Source: Delphinapterus leucas
Lineage: Eukaryota > Chordata > Mammalia > Artiodactyla > Monodontidae
NCBI RefSeq assembly: GCF_002288925.2
Contig: NW_022098076.1
Coordinates: forward strand, 83,202,668 to 83,266,667
DNA: 64,000 nucleotides
Direction of reading: 5' to 3'
The stretch's first letter is position 1. Each line of letters begins with the position of its first letter. Shown here one piece after another: positions 46,216 to 58,625 of this stretch. The translations under genes and the position numbers were made by a program. The notes beneath the pieces are model-generated. The model was not told the DNA's origin. It ran no database searches and saw only the letters and a program-made list of their open reading frames with translations.

Positions 46216-47459
46216 AGGGTCTGCTTTGAAAGCTAGGCTCTGAATGAAATGAAGGAAAAGTAGATGCCCAAACTAAATAGTGATTAGGGGGAAGGAGAAA
46301 AATAGCCTTGACTTAGGCAAAGAGCATCTGCTAAATGTTTACTGAGTTATTTTCAGTATGTATACTACATATATATTAAAAAAATTTTTTTCAATATATA
46401 TATATGAGTTATATTAAATATATATTCAATGGAATTTTCACATTACATTGTTATGAACATTGTAGGGCACAATTAATATTAACTGCAAGAAAGACTCTAA
46501 CACATATAGCTACCAAAGACAATCTGTCAACAATCAAATTAGTTCCTAGAGCCATAGCAAAAGAAAAAGTATGTAAAGACTTGTGTGGTTCATTTTTGTT
46601 TGTGTGTTTATTTGTTTAGAAGAGGTTTCTTGCAAATGATGGAAAGTACAATTTAAATACCAGGCCAGTCTAAAATACCAAGTAAGTGGAACCTTCTCAA
46701 TTTCTTTGGAGATTAGCATAAACCATCCCAACATTCCCAAGACTTCTCTGAAATCCTTCCAGTTGGCTCTTTTGCTGAGAATGAAGTGCCTGCCCTACAT
46801 TGGTGTTTGCTGTCCAAGGTATTCACGTCAGAATGTTAGAGAACAGCCACCTCCCCACAGACTCGAGTCTCATAGGCTGAACTACGAAGTCGCTGCCTTC
46901 TACACTCTCTCAATCTCCTTTTGACTTTTACTTCTTGAACATATCTCTATTTTCTTCTAATGGTATTTTTAAAAATATCATTATTTCTAAACTAATAGAC
47001 ATTTTAATTCAATTACAGTATTATCTATCTGCCTTGGCATAGAATCAATGTGTGCTACACAACTGGATTTTCCAGATAACTGAATGTGACTACTTCAAGC
47101 TCCAACATTTTATTTAATTTTATTCATTACTATGAAACACATCCTAAGCTGTATTATAGAAGAACCTGTCCTAATACAATGTACTGAGGATCTAAATTTT
47201 TGCTGATGATTCAAGATGATTACTAGGGAGAGAATTCATTTTTCCATACTGTAATAATAAAGAGAGGACCTTAGATGTGACAGACCTAAAAAGGGTGAAA
47301 AAAGACAACTAAAAGAAGAGGATGAATGCAGCACCTGGTATAAAAAAGTGTGGCTCCAAGAGGTAGAGAATAGAAGGAAGGACAAAGAAGCTACAGAGGG
47401 AAATTTAGAGGGCTGGCACTGTCACCAAAGAGAGCTAGGATTTCTAATTTCTCTTTTTA
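46216..47459. other. Unassigned AT-rich sequence
   Basis: A TATA-rich patch lies near 46360-46430. No gene or repeat family was recognised. Confidence 0.45.
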
Positions 47460-47562
47460 AAGACTTTTTATAACTGCTTTATTGATATACAATTCATCCA
47501 TTTAAAGTGTACAATGTAATGGTTTTTAGTATATATACAGAGCTGTGCAGCCATCACCACAA
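47460..47562 (-). mobile_element. Ancient L1 3'-end fragment, reverse
   Basis: TGCTTTATTGATATACAATT, ATTTAAAGTGTACAATG and AGCTGTGCAGCCATCACCAC are the reverse of a common old L1 3' segment. A CHR SINE lies directly against its right end. Confidence 0.65.
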
Positions 47563-47718
47563 TCAATTTTATTTTATTTATTTGTTTGTTTGTTTATTTT
47601 TTGGCCATGCCCTGTGGCTTGTGGGATCTTAATTTCTTGACCAGGGATCAAACCCCGGCCACGACAGTGAATGCACCGAGTCCTAACCATTGGACCACTG
47701 GACCGCCAGGGAACTTCC
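47563..47718 (-). mobile_element. CHR-type SINE, reverse
   Basis: On the minus strand: GGAAGTTCCCTGGCGGTCC, a CACTGTCGTGG block, B-box-like GGTTTGATCCC, GGTCAAGAAATTAAGATCCC and GCCACAGGGCATGGCC, then a tail of A-runs broken by C. It is the GAATTCCC subtype with more changes than the other copies. No convincing target repeat was found. Confidence 0.9.
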
Positions 47719-47840
47719 AGGGATTTCTATTATAATTTCCAGTACTCGAATTGTTCTCAGTTTTCAGCAAATCAAATATGTACATCTATCTATATACATG
47801 TGTGTAATGTGTAACGTGTGAAATATTCTAGCAGAGTGTA

Positions 47841-47844
<4 letters not shown>

Positions 47845-47871
<27 letters not shown>
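47845..47871. repeat. (TG)13 microsatellite
   Basis: An uninterrupted TG run of 27 bases, preceded by TGTATGTATG variants. Confidence 0.97.
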
Positions 47872-47899
47872 ATGGCATATCTAAATTAATGATAATGTC

Positions 47900-48827
47900 C
47901 TAGAGCCAATGACAGATTTGGAATTCAAATAAGTGTCCTGTATCCAAACCTACTTTCTGTGACCTTGTATGATCCCTTTGAATCAGGCCTAAGAATGGTG
48001 TGGACACCACGGAGAACACCCTCTCTGCCCGCATGATAACTGGGGCAGGGAAAAGCCAGGTACATCTTGCGAGGAATGAGGCTCTGCCCCAGGCAGTCAG
48101 GGTTACTCAGTAGGGTGACTTTTGCTCTACCTCCACTCGCTTTCCTCCCTGGCCATGTCTCTGTCATCACTCTGCAGTGCACAGAGCTGCTATGCTCACA
48201 GAGCAGCCCGTTGGCCTTAATACCTGAAGTCACAGCTGCATTGTAGGATCTTCCATGATCCACCTAACACTTCCTAAGGCATTATTTTTTCTCTCTATCT
48301 TTCAGATGAGGTTACAGAAGGCATCCTGCCACCTTCTGCTTTTGAGGGAAGTAAACCTTGAGGAGCTGTGCAACAATCTCTAACAGATCTCCAGAAACCA
48401 GTGGGCCAGACAGTCAGAGATGGGCTGCCCAATTTTCCAGAAAAGTAAAATGGATTTATTCTAGGAAAACCAGCCCTAGGGGGAAAAGGGGACATTGCAT
48501 TCTTTCTTCTAACAAGACAAGAGGTAAATGTAAAACTCAAGTTGGTGGTGCTACAGAATGAGGGTGCTAGACAGTGGTAAATATAGATAGATATTAATAG
48601 TTCATATTCAGTATAACATTAAATAATATAAAATATGAACAGAAATAGACAAAATATAAGATTCATAAGTCCATTGTGCCAAAGCTCCATCACACTGTAT
48701 GAAAGAGAGCATAGACTCTTTCACACATTTTCAGGGAAAGAATTGCAAATCCTCAAATTATAAAATGTTTCCATATCATAATGTGTCTAGTATAATAATG
48801 TATCATGTATACTTGAAAAAAAATTGG
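47900..48827. other. Unassigned, GC-richer unique sequence
   Basis: The part 47980-48560 has higher GC than its surroundings. Open frames of 112 codons (minus, 47925-48263) and 81 codons (minus, 48295-48540) occur, but neither shows a known domain, and no splice pattern was convincing. Confidence 0.4.
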
Positions 48828-49010
48828 GCTGAGAGCAGAAAACATGAATTTTAATCCTGGCTTTGCTACTAGTGAGCTGCTGGCTTTGGCAAATCATTTA
48901 TCTTTCTTAGTCCTTTGGGATCTTCGCTACAAGATGGAAAAGGGGAATTCTCACTAGATGGCCCAAAAGGTCCTTTCCAGCTCTGAAATTCTTTGATTGA
49001 TATGTAACCC
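48828..49010 (+). mobile_element. MIR-family SINE relic
   Basis: TTTTAATCCTGGCTTTGC, TACTAGTGAGCTGCTGG, CTTTCTTAGTCCTTTGGG and GGTCCTTTCCAGCTCTGAAA follow a MIR/MIR3-type order. Confidence 0.7.
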
Positions 49011-51297
49011 ATCCAGACTCACCACTCGGCAAATATAAATGAGGTCATATGTACACTTACACTGTGGTCACATACATTGACCGGTCCCTGACCACAGGTT
49101 TGCAAGCCCTCAGCACCTCTATCATTCTCTCCAAGGTCAGCCCAGCCGTTTCTGGTTAAGACGGTAGTGCAAACACTGGTAAAGCTCTATTCTGATCCCC
49201 TCAAGTCTCTTTCCTCGCTTAGCTACTGTGCCTGCTCACCAAGTGTCAGGAGACCCTGAGGCAATGGCTGACTTGACAAACAAATGAGGAGATCTCAGAG
49301 CCCAGCTCCTCTGCCTTGAGGTAGCACAAAGTGTCAGTTACTAGGGCAATCCGTGAGAGTCATCTCCTGAGATCTCAACCTTGCCTGCCCTGCTTCTCCC
49401 GCTCTCTGGTGTGTTTCACATGTGCTTAGGTGAAATCCCCCACTTGCTGTTCTGAGCTGGCTTTCTTATGGACGTCCACGGCCTGCCGTCCGCTTGAGGG
49501 TTGTGCTCTGCCAGGATGTGGCTGGAGGTGATCTCATTGTGCTCACTGCTCCCCTGCCAGGAATGCTGTCTCCCAGGGCATCCCCAAGTGCAAATATGCA
49601 AGATACCAAGGAGGCCTGTCTCTTCTTCAGTCCTCTCTGCACCAGCTGAATCATGGTGCATTCTTGTCAGAGGTAAGGAAATGTGTTTCTCTCCAACTGC
49701 GTTGCACTTTGTGCCGACACCTCAGAGCTGAGCTGCTGGTGCTCTTCCTTTCAGGAAGCTTACTGAGCAAACAGGATCTTCCTCTTTACTGTGATTCTTT
49801 TAGTGGTCAAGTTTAGTTACTGACATGCAGAAGATTAAAAAAAAACACACACGCATCATCCTGGTTTCTCCATTTCCCCATCATTTCTCTATGTTAAGTT
49901 TTACAAATCGATTCTTAGAGAACTGCTGGCATCGTGATCAACCTAAATTCTTGTTGCTGACATCTTGAATCATGTTCTGGGTAGAGATAGATCAGAACTC
50001 CAAATCTAGCGCCTCATGATCTCTCTAGGCCTCTCTCAGCTCCAAGCCATTCAACTTCATAAAGTTGGTCCTACCAAAACAAAGGAGTGGCACAATTCTT
50101 TCATTTGTCAAAGTTACTTTTTAAAAAATCCACTAATAGAAAATGATTAGTAACTAACTGGTTTTCATAGGTTTTAACTAAAACTCCCATCCAGGTGTTT
50201 ATTTCCCTTTTTACTATCTTCTTCAGGAATCTTAAAGTAATCATAGTGGTTAATTTTCATATCGTTTACTTGATAAGCACCAACAATTGTGTCACTTAAT
50301 CACTCTAGGAGGAAGGAGACAAATTAATTCGGTAGTGAAATCATACCAATAGTCCTATTTGTTCTGGGCATCCTCAGGTCAACTTGGCAACAGTGGAAGA
50401 TGTTCAGGGCAGTGGAGCAAAAACTAGATTGGGGATAATATAATTAACATGCAACATGCACCATGCACAGAAGACATGACTTAAATCACCATAGTTGTCC
50501 GTCCTTTTAAATAGGTCACCTTACATTAGGATAAAAGAATGATCATGTTCGCTTCTTGCTTTTACGTACAATATATCCATCATATAAAATTAACTTCCTT
50601 ATTTAAGTCAATACCATCTTATCAATTGTTTCCTCTCATCCATCCTTTTGTCTTCCTGCATCTGAAATAATCACACGCGTCTGTCAGAGTTTATTAACTA
50701 GGCAGTGGAATAGAAAACAAAATTTATATTTCTAGTACTTGCATTAACTCCTGGGAGAACTTGATTAGCCACTTCATCAGCAAGAACCAATCACATTTTT
50801 TTATGCTCTATCCTACATGGGACTAGTTTGGGGTACTCCAATAAAAGAAGGTTTCCACGAAAGACATGGTTCCTGTTTGAATCAAGTTTATAATGTAAGA
50901 AAGTAACAGAGAGACAGACAGAACAAGCATTGTTCAAACACGCTCTGAAAAACACATTTTCACCTGGCTTTTATAAAATTTCCCTTTGGTAATAACTTTT
51001 AAGGAAGACTTTTAAGGAGGTGAAAAAAAATTGGCAAGAACAAGATTAAATCAAAATGTCCCAAATAATATGATCAAGGTAACTCTAGAGACGTTCTTAA
51101 ACTTTTGAGGGGTCATCAATTCCAGAAAAACATGTGGGTGTGTAAGCATTGAAATTTTGTGGAAATGTTAAGGAATTCAAAACTTTTGAAGCTCCTTTTT
51201 GTACCCCAAGTTAATTGCCTCAATTTTAGGGTTTTCCAGAAACAGTTTATGATATGTCCAATCTTGCTAAAATAGAACAATATTTACCCAGATTATG
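49011..51297. other. Unassigned unique sequence
   Basis: No repeat was recognised. The part 49080-49740 is GC-richer and ends in a strong splice-donor-like AG|GTAAGG with GT at 49673. An open frame runs across it on the plus strand, but no acceptor or known domain supports a protein-coding exon. From 49800 to 51290 nothing stands out. Confidence 0.45.
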
Positions 51298-51430
51298 ATC
51301 TCCCCTTTCGCTTCCCTTTTTTCTCTACCTCTCTGCCTCCCCACAAACATTTTCTCTGTCTCCCTCTGTCTCTCTGTTTCTCTCTCAGTCTCTTTCTCTC
51401 TCTGCGTGTCTCTCTGCTCCCCGCCTTTCT
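51298..51430 (+). repeat. CT-rich (polypyrimidine) tract
   Basis: About 130 bases dominated by C and T with many TCTCTGTCTC units. Confidence 0.9.
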
Positions 51431-51789
51431 GGTCTTCTGAGAGTCAGTTCAAAATACGAAACCACCCATATTCTCCGACACTTCACATGAGCTTTGAGGG
51501 GGAAAACAAGACAAAAACAGGAACTTCTCAAAGGTTTTTCTTTCTCCTCTCTCTCCTGATGATGTGGTGATGCTGGACTTAGTGAGATCCCCAGCTCTGA
51601 TCCATGTCATATTATCCTCCCTTTTTGCCTACCCTAGAGGCCACACCCAGCTGGGATAATGGGAATTGCTCTGAGATATAACCGCATTTGATTTTGGCCT
51701 TTAAACATTGCTGAATATGTGAGCACCCTCCATGGTGCAGGGGGTGGGGGGGTGTCTCATCTAAGTTTTTTGAACTATGCTTCTGTATC

Positions 51790-52270
51790 CTTGTATTATT
51801 TAGAGTAATGCTAGCTGCTGCAACAACAAAAACTAGAAGCTCCAACATTTTAGTGGCTTAACCCATTAAAAGTGCATTTCATGTCTGGGACAGACGTTCA
51901 ATTCATGACAATTGAGAACAAATTCTCCTGTCCTCTGAGAGAGAGTCAGCACTCTTCTTCCTATTCTTTCAGGGATCCAGCCTAGCAGGTAGACAGAGAT
52001 GGTAGAGACGGCACTACAGTGTCCATCCCAAGGCCTGGAAGTGCCCCTCACCACTCCCACACCTGTCTTAGTGGGAGAACTAGTCACATGGCCCTACCTA
52101 GGAGAGAAGGGTGGAGGTGAGGCTGGACGATGTGGTCCCTGGCTTGACAGCTGCTTCCGGCTACAACCCTGCACTGGAGAAGGTGGTCGTGGATCTTGCT
52201 TGGCCACCAGCTTTTTCTGCCTTTGTGCCTTTTGATAAGCAGGGCATTTCTTACCCTGCCTTGCTTGAGA
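51790..52270 (+). mobile_element. Ancient interspersed repeat, family not named
   Basis: TAGAGTAATGCTAGCTGCTG, TTTTAGTGGCTTAACCC and AAAAGTGCATTTCATG form a pattern I know as a widespread old mammalian repeat, but I cannot assign a family. Overlapping frames on both strands here are composition effects. Confidence 0.45.
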
Positions 52271-52297
52271 GTCACTGATGTACACCTTTCAGGTGTG

Positions 52298-52640
52298 TAT
52301 TAGTCAGTTATCACTGTGAAGAAAAATTTCCCGAAACTTAGCAGCTTAAAACAGCAAACACTTCCTGTCTCAGTTTCTGTGGGTAGAGGTGTGGGTGTGG
52401 TTTCACTGGCTGCCCGTGCAAATGTCAGCAGGGGCTGCAGGGAGGGTCCACTCCAAGCCTGCTCTCTGCTATTGGCAGTTGGTGGTAGAGGTCAGCTCCT
52501 GTTCCTCTCCATAGAGCAGCTCAAGGCTCGGCAGCTGCTTCCTCCATAACAAGGCAGCAAGGGAGTGAGAAAGGGAGCTGATGACAGATGCCACAGCCTT
52601 TTTGTGGCCTAACCTTGGTAGTTTCAGCCCTGCACTTTGG
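52298..52640 (+). mobile_element. Ancient interspersed repeat, second family
   Basis: GTGTATTAGTCAGTTATCAC, AAACTTAGCAGCTTAAAAC, GTCTCAGTTTCTGTGGG, CAAATGTCAGCAGGGGCTGC and CCTTTTTGTGGCCTAACC follow a common old repeat order seen across mammals. The name is uncertain. It lies directly after the previous repeat in the same direction. Confidence 0.5.
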
Positions 52641-53119
52641 TTGTGTTTGATCCACTTGGAGCAAGTCCCAAGTCCAGCCCCTGTTCAAAGGGGGGAGAAA
52701 TACACAAGGGTGTGAGCATCAGGGGGCAGGGGTCGCCAGGAGCCATCTTCACAGGTATAAACAGAGAAGGGGAGGTGAGACCAGGTGTGTTTCTTTCTTG
52801 TCTCTTTATCTATAGTCTCTAGGGTTTAAAAATGTGTAAACAAATGTCTCTGTGCTTGCTTTGGTAACAGGAATGTAAGAAGATGGCTGTACATCGAATT
52901 TCTATTCCAAAACAGAGCAGTAAAAGAGAACTGGTAGGAGGCAGCAGGTGGTTGGGCAGCCAATCTTAGCAGGCTTCTGGCTGGGGCTCCTTTCCATTCT
53001 CTTCACATGGGTTTGTTGGTTTGTTTATTTGGTTTTCTCTGTATTACTATTTTTTTTAACTTCCTTTAACTTCAACAATGAAAACTTCCCTGATTATCTC
53101 TGATTACAAACTTCCAGAC
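52641..53119. other. Unassigned non-coding sequence
   Basis: No feature recognised. A G-rich patch (GGGGGCAGGGGTCGCCAGG) lies near 52722. Confidence 0.5.
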
Positions 53120-54412
53120 CAGAGGGTTACATTTGATACAACTGATGAGCCTACGCTGATACAACATAATCACCCAAAGGCCATAGTTCACATCATAGTT
53201 CACTACTGGCTTTGTATATTCTATGGGTTTGGACAAATGTATAATGATGTGTATCCACCATGACGGTATCATACAGAATATTTTTATTTCCCTAAAAATC
53301 CCCTGTGCCCTCCCTATTAATCCTTCCCTTCCCCTAACACCTGGAAGACCCTCATCTTTTTAATGTCTCTATAGTTTTACCTTTTCCAGAAACGCATATA
53401 GATGGAATCAGAAAGTAAGCAACCTTTCCAGATCAACTTCTTTCAGTTGGTAAAAAGCATTGTTTCCTCCATGTCTTTTCATGACTTGAGAGCTCATTTT
53501 TTTAGCACTGAATAATATTCTATAGCATGTATGTACCACTGGTTATATATCCACTCACCTACTCACCTTCTTGGTTACTTTCAAGTTTTGACAATTGTGA
53601 ATAAGGCTGCTATAAACATCCATGTGCAGGATTTTGTGTGGACATAGGCTTTTGAGTTCATTTGGGTAAACACCAAAAAGCACACTTTCTAGATCCTATG
53701 GTAAGACTATGTTTCATTTTGTAAGAAGCTGCCAAGCTGTCTTCTTTACCATTTTACATTCCCACCAGCAATGCGTCTAAGTTCCCATTCTCTACATCCT
53801 CACCAGCATTTGGTGTTGTCAGTGTTTTGGATTTTGACTCTTCTAAAAGGTGTGTAGTGTTATCTTGCAGTTTTTTAAAATTTGCATTTCCCTGGTGACA
53901 TATGACATGGCACAGCTTTTCATATGTTTATTTGCTATCTGTATATCTTCTTTGATGAGGTCTATTAAGGTCTTTGGCCCATTTATTAATCAGGTTTTAA
54001 ATTTTCTTGTTGAGTTTTAAGAAGTCTTCATATATTTTGGGAAACAGCCCTTTATCAGATATGCCTTTTGCACATATTTTCCCTAAGTCTGTGTCTTGCC
54101 TTCTCATTCTCTTGTGATTGTCTTTTAGAGAACAGAGTTTTTAATTTTAATGAAGTCCAGCTTATCCTTTACTTCTTTCATGTATCATGCCCTTGGTATT
54201 GTATCTAAAAGGTCATCACCATACCCAACCAAGTTCATCTAGGTTTTCTCTTATGTTATCTTCTAGCAGTTTTATAGCTTTGCTTTTTAAATTTAGATCT
54301 ATGATCCATTTTTGAGTTATTTTTTATGAAAGGTGTAAAGTCTGTGTCTAGTTTCATTTTTTTTTTCATGTGAGTATCTAGTTATTCCAACACCATTCAT
54401 TGCTTAGAAATT
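53120..54412 (-). mobile_element. Ancient L1 (L1M-type), ORF2 end and 3' UTR, reverse
   Basis: About 1.3 kb in good reverse order. GGGTTTGGACAAATGTATAA marks the 3' UTR. The ORF2 end follows with CCATGTCTTTTCATGACTTG, AGCACTGAATAATATTCTAT, GGCTGCTATAAACATCCATG, CCACCAGCAATGCGTC, CCTTTATCAGATATGCCTT and TGATCCATTTTTGAGTTAT. No frame survives. It is much older than the L1 copies at 1 and 8676. Confidence 0.88.
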
Positions 54413-55339
54413 GTTTTCACTTTGATTCTTTTCCTAATTTATAACCTTTGTCTTTCTGTCTAGAAAGCAATCATTCACTCCTCAAAACAATCCAGAGCTT
54501 AGAATTTTATTCTGTTTTATTCAAGAGGCTGAGATGGGTTAGCTCCTTGGCCTCTCACAGCTCCTTAAATCTGCAGCTGGGTTTATTTCAATGACACCTA
54601 CAGGTATAACTTACCTGAGCCTGTGGGACTTCATTAAGCCTCAGGAATAAGGATTAAGAAGAACCTACATGCTTAGCTGGACCACACCTTATTAAACTCC
54701 TCGGTAGCTGATCTAGGTTTTCCTTTCATCCTGATTACAGTCAGTGGACTCTTGCTTTATTCTTGGTGGCCATGTAACAGGGTTCAGCAACCAGGCATAA
54801 CTTTCCTGAACTAAGTTTCTGCCAGTGGCTCTAGTTCTCAGCTCCATTTCCTGGCCTGCCCTTCTGAGATCTTGCAGGAGCTACAGCAATGTACACCTCA
54901 GCTCTGGGCATCATGCCTATATTCCTACTGCTTGCTGTCAGAGCCCCCTCTTATGCTCTCTATTACCCTGTACCTGGATCTTTCATAATCACCTATCTTG
55001 TCCAAATGGGGCTGACTTATCTCTGGTTCCTGATCATCCTCTTCTGTCTATCCTGCTGAAACCCAAACCTATGTTCGGTTCATTTCCTTAAGTGGCTTTC
55101 CCATTCTTCTCAGACAATGAGAGTATTTTGAATTTACAGTACTCAAGATTACTGAGTGCCTCCAGAAGAAAGAGAAACAAAGAATTCATTCACCAGGTCC
55201 CCAAAGCAGTTGGTTTTGCCCAGTTTTGTTGCATGTGTCTAAATCCTAATTCTACCTATCCAACAGTAACAGTTACTTGTTAAGCAAAATCTGTTTTTCT
55301 TCTAGAGTATCAGGCTGGATCTGGCTGCACAGCTGCTCA
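54413..55339. other. Unassigned non-coding sequence
   Basis: A plus-strand frame of 88 codons at 54825-55091 is Cys/Ser/Leu-rich without known motif. No repeat was recognised. Confidence 0.45.
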
Positions 55340-55660
55340 GGTGTACCACATCTTTCTGTTTTTTTTGGTAGTTAGGTGTAGCCATGCCACTAAGTTCCCA
55401 TCAATGGAGTGTGAGCAGAAATGAAACAGGGAACTTCTGCCTCATTTGCTTAGAAAATGCCTGGTCTGGGACTCTCCTCACTTTTTCTCTCCTTGCTGAA
55501 AGTGATAATGAGAAGGCTCCCTTGAAAGCTACACTTTGAGGACGTCAGAGCTGCCCTACCATTCAGGGGATGACTGGAAGTTCCTCCTGCCCTGTGCCAT
55601 GGAAGACACAAAATAAAGTTCTGTTTTGCGAAATCATTGTTTTGTGGGTCTCTTTGTTGC
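55340..55660 (+). mobile_element. Ancient interspersed repeat (MER-type), family not named
   Basis: TGGTAGTTAGGTGTAGCC, TGGAGTGTGAGCAGAAATG, GGGAACTTCTGCC, GAAAGCTACACTTTGAGG and AGCTGCCCTACCATTCAG appear in an order I recognise from a common old repeat. The class is not certain. Confidence 0.5.
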
Positions 55661-56277
55661 ATCAACACAGCCTTCACTCTAATGACTACAACAAACTTAA
55701 TAGAAATCTTATATTTAATCATTTAAAAGTAACAGATCCAAAGTGTCCCCATTCTTCTACACGTTTAAATAACCAATTAAAGGCCAAATGTAATTTGAAC
55801 AGAAAGTAATTAAAATAATGTGTACTCTAGAAATTAGTCAAGCTTCTATTTTGCTACTTCCCTCACCTTGCCACTCTTTTCTTAGAAGGTGGGGTGTAGG
55901 AGAGAGGAGACCTTAGGTGACATCTAGGCTTCTCAGTCAGGCATATAATGGGTTACTGTCAATTTCATTTTTCTAGATGAGTTAATGATCGATTACCTCT
56001 CAATTGGCAAGACTGATTATATGCTGACATGAGAGCCAAATAATTCATTAAAGGAATCTGATTGACCGTACTGTGGTCTCCTGGGGGTGATGTTGTATAT
56101 ATAATGTTCACAGAAGGCATTTGTATTTCTTTAGGCAGCAGACATTGAACAAACCGAAGAAGCAAGAATAAAAGGAAGCAAATGTCCAAGGCACACGTAA
56201 TCCAGGGCAATTATCACTTTGAAGGTTTAATGATCTTTTTGAAAATAATACTCATAATAAAATTATAAGGAGCATCT
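55661..56277. other. Unassigned non-coding sequence
   Basis: Nothing recognised. An 81-codon minus-strand frame (55965-56210) starts with a hydrophobic run but has no other support. Confidence 0.45.
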
Positions 56278-56420
56278 ATGTTAATGGTTTCCAAACTGTT
56301 TAGGGCCACAGGATGCCCTGGGACATTGATGAAACTATGGACCCCTGTCCTGCGAAAGTTCACACACATAATTAATTTTACATACAATGTAAGATGATTC
56401 ACAAACACCCACCAGTTCAG
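56278..56420 (+). mobile_element. Possible hAT-type MER relic
   Basis: GGTTTCCAAACTGTTTAGGG and CTATGGACCCCTGTCCTG resemble a non-autonomous hAT element. Ends are not defined. Confidence 0.35.
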
Positions 56421-56499
56421 GCACATCCACAGATCACAAATTCAAATAAGAAAGTTTATGAACCAGGCATTTTAATGCGCAATAACACAATGGAATATA

Positions 56500-56635
56500 T
56501 ATTATTTTCCAAATTCTATAGGTGAGGCACAAAGAATTTAAATCAGTGGTTCAAAGCCACACAGATACGGGGGAGAAGGCCACGTGTGAATAGCAACCTT
56601 CTGACCACCAGGGTACTACCTCTCTACTACATCAC
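56500..56635 (-). mobile_element. MIR SINE relic, reverse
   Basis: AGGTGAGGCACAAAGAATTT, TTCAAAGCCACACAGATACG and CCAGGGTACTACCTCTCTAC follow the reverse MIR core. Confidence 0.65.
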
Positions 56636-58580
56636 ACTGCTCCCCTGCAGCTGGGAGAGCAGATATACCATCTGGGGTTCAGAAGCTTTATGACTAGTGT
56701 TAGAATTAAAATAGCTGCACCAACTGCAGACCCAGAATATAGATCCAGGTCTGTATGGTGCTATTAAAACCCAGACACCATCATTTGACCAATTCAAGAA
56801 AACAGAAAATTGCTTATCTTTATACTCCCCAAGGAAACAGAAATGGAAATAAGAGGTGGAGAAGAGGTATGACATGAAGATAATGTCCATTTTAGCTGAT
56901 TAAATAGAAATAGATATTGATTATCTGATGAATTAAAGCAAGTTACAAGTTCTAAGTTCACAAAATCAGTTCCCAGTATCCAGTAATAAAATGAAATATT
57001 AAAAAATCTGTGCAAGTTTTCTCTGCATAAACTGACAATCACCGTGCCTAAGGTCTCTATGCATAAGGTCTCTATGCATCTAACATTTGAGGAATAATGT
57101 CAAGTTCTATTAAATAGATAGTATAGATAAATAAAGGATGAATGATGCAGCATAATACATAGTAGACACAATCCTTTCTCTTAAAGTTGTTCTTTCAGAC
57201 CTACTGTGATGTTCCTTCTAACATCAAGGGGCAGTGTCAGAAGTTATCCTGGAAATTATACAGATTTCTGTTTATCAAACCAACCACCTCATGACAAATA
57301 CTTTTAGATTTCCACTCATTTAACTCACAGTTTGGGTTTTAGGCCAAATACACGATGCCGACACTGTTAAATGTGCACTAACACTTGCGATAAAGAAACA
57401 AACATTAGCTGATCCTGTCATCTCCCACTGACAGACCATCGTCATTCGGTTGCACATAGAAGCATACATTTCAGAAGCTCATGGCACATGGCACGTATCC
57501 CCCACTTGAGTCAGGTTCCTTGTTTATCACCACATGAACATTTCTCTGGTATATTTTTAGCACAACGTGTTATCCTAGACTGATCATATGTTCACAGATT
57601 GTGGGGAGCCTGTGAAAGACTTTCCACTGTACTTGCTATTGGGCAAAATCGCGCCTGCTACCTGGTACTCATGCAGAGTAAACTGTAATGTGGAGACAGA
57701 TGGTACGATCAAGTGGGAGAGAGACTCTGTCTGCAAAATCAGGAGAGCAGGGAATGCTCTAGCAGGGGATGAAAGAGGAATGAACAAGTCCACCCCAGCA
57801 TGAAAATAAGATGAAAATATAGAAGAAAGTCAGTGTGGAAGGTCACCCCTTTTGATTTTTGCCAAGATCTTAGCACCAAATGATCATGTGAATGTTCCAA
57901 GGAAAGCGATAACTCCAGGTTCTCCACATGGTGAGCGGGGCCTGACTGTTCAAACTACAGGGGTTTAATACAGGGTTTAATACATGATACTTTGCATGAG
58001 ACAATTCAACAAACGCAGTCACTCAAGGACATGTTGCCTAATATATTCCATTCTGCATTTGAGAATAAAATAATGTTTTCACTAGAAGTTGTTTGTTGAA
58101 TTATAAATGAGCTCTCACTAGTTTTATATACTGTGTTGTTCATGATGTTCTCATTGTTATCCAATCACTAAAACTAAGATCAAATTGGTTTTCTTCTTTT
58201 GCATCAGAAAAATCAAATCAATTTTCTCCTCAGTCTAGTCTTACTGTGATTAGTACCTGCCATGGGATGAGGAGAGGTTAGCCAAATTGGATTTTGTTTA
58301 CCTTTAGCATATAAACTGCTACCCTGGGCTCTTTCCCCCAAGACATTTACTTATTTTATAGCTATTGTGCACGTTTATGCTTATAAAACAGGCATATCAA
58401 TTGGATTTTTAAAACACAAAAACATCTATCTGATAGAAACCAGCCCAGCTCCAAGGAAGTCTCTGATGTATTTATGCATTTTCCATTCTCCCAATTATAA
58501 GTCCAGGTCACTAACTTGACAACATATAGGTCATCCTCCAAGGCACTCTGTCAACGGATGCAAAAGGAATCAAAGATGAG

Positions 58581-58582
<2 letters not shown>
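56636..58582. other. Unassigned unique sequence
   Basis: A perfect 15-bp direct duplication (TAAGGTCTCTATGCA) is at 57049-57078. The stretch 57340-57800 has a few CpG and overlapping frames of 62-71 codons on both strands, with no known domain. No repeat family was recognised. Confidence 0.45.

Positions 58583-58622
<40 letters not shown>
58583..58622. repeat. (AT)20 microsatellite
   Basis: An uninterrupted AT run of 40 bases. It is self-complementary, can extrude a hairpin, and is likely variable. Confidence 0.98.

Positions 58623-58625
<3 letters not shown>

Noticed and set aside
47925..48263. 112-codon minus-strand frame as a gene
   Set aside because: No domain, no start context and no splice pattern; kept only as a low-interest note.
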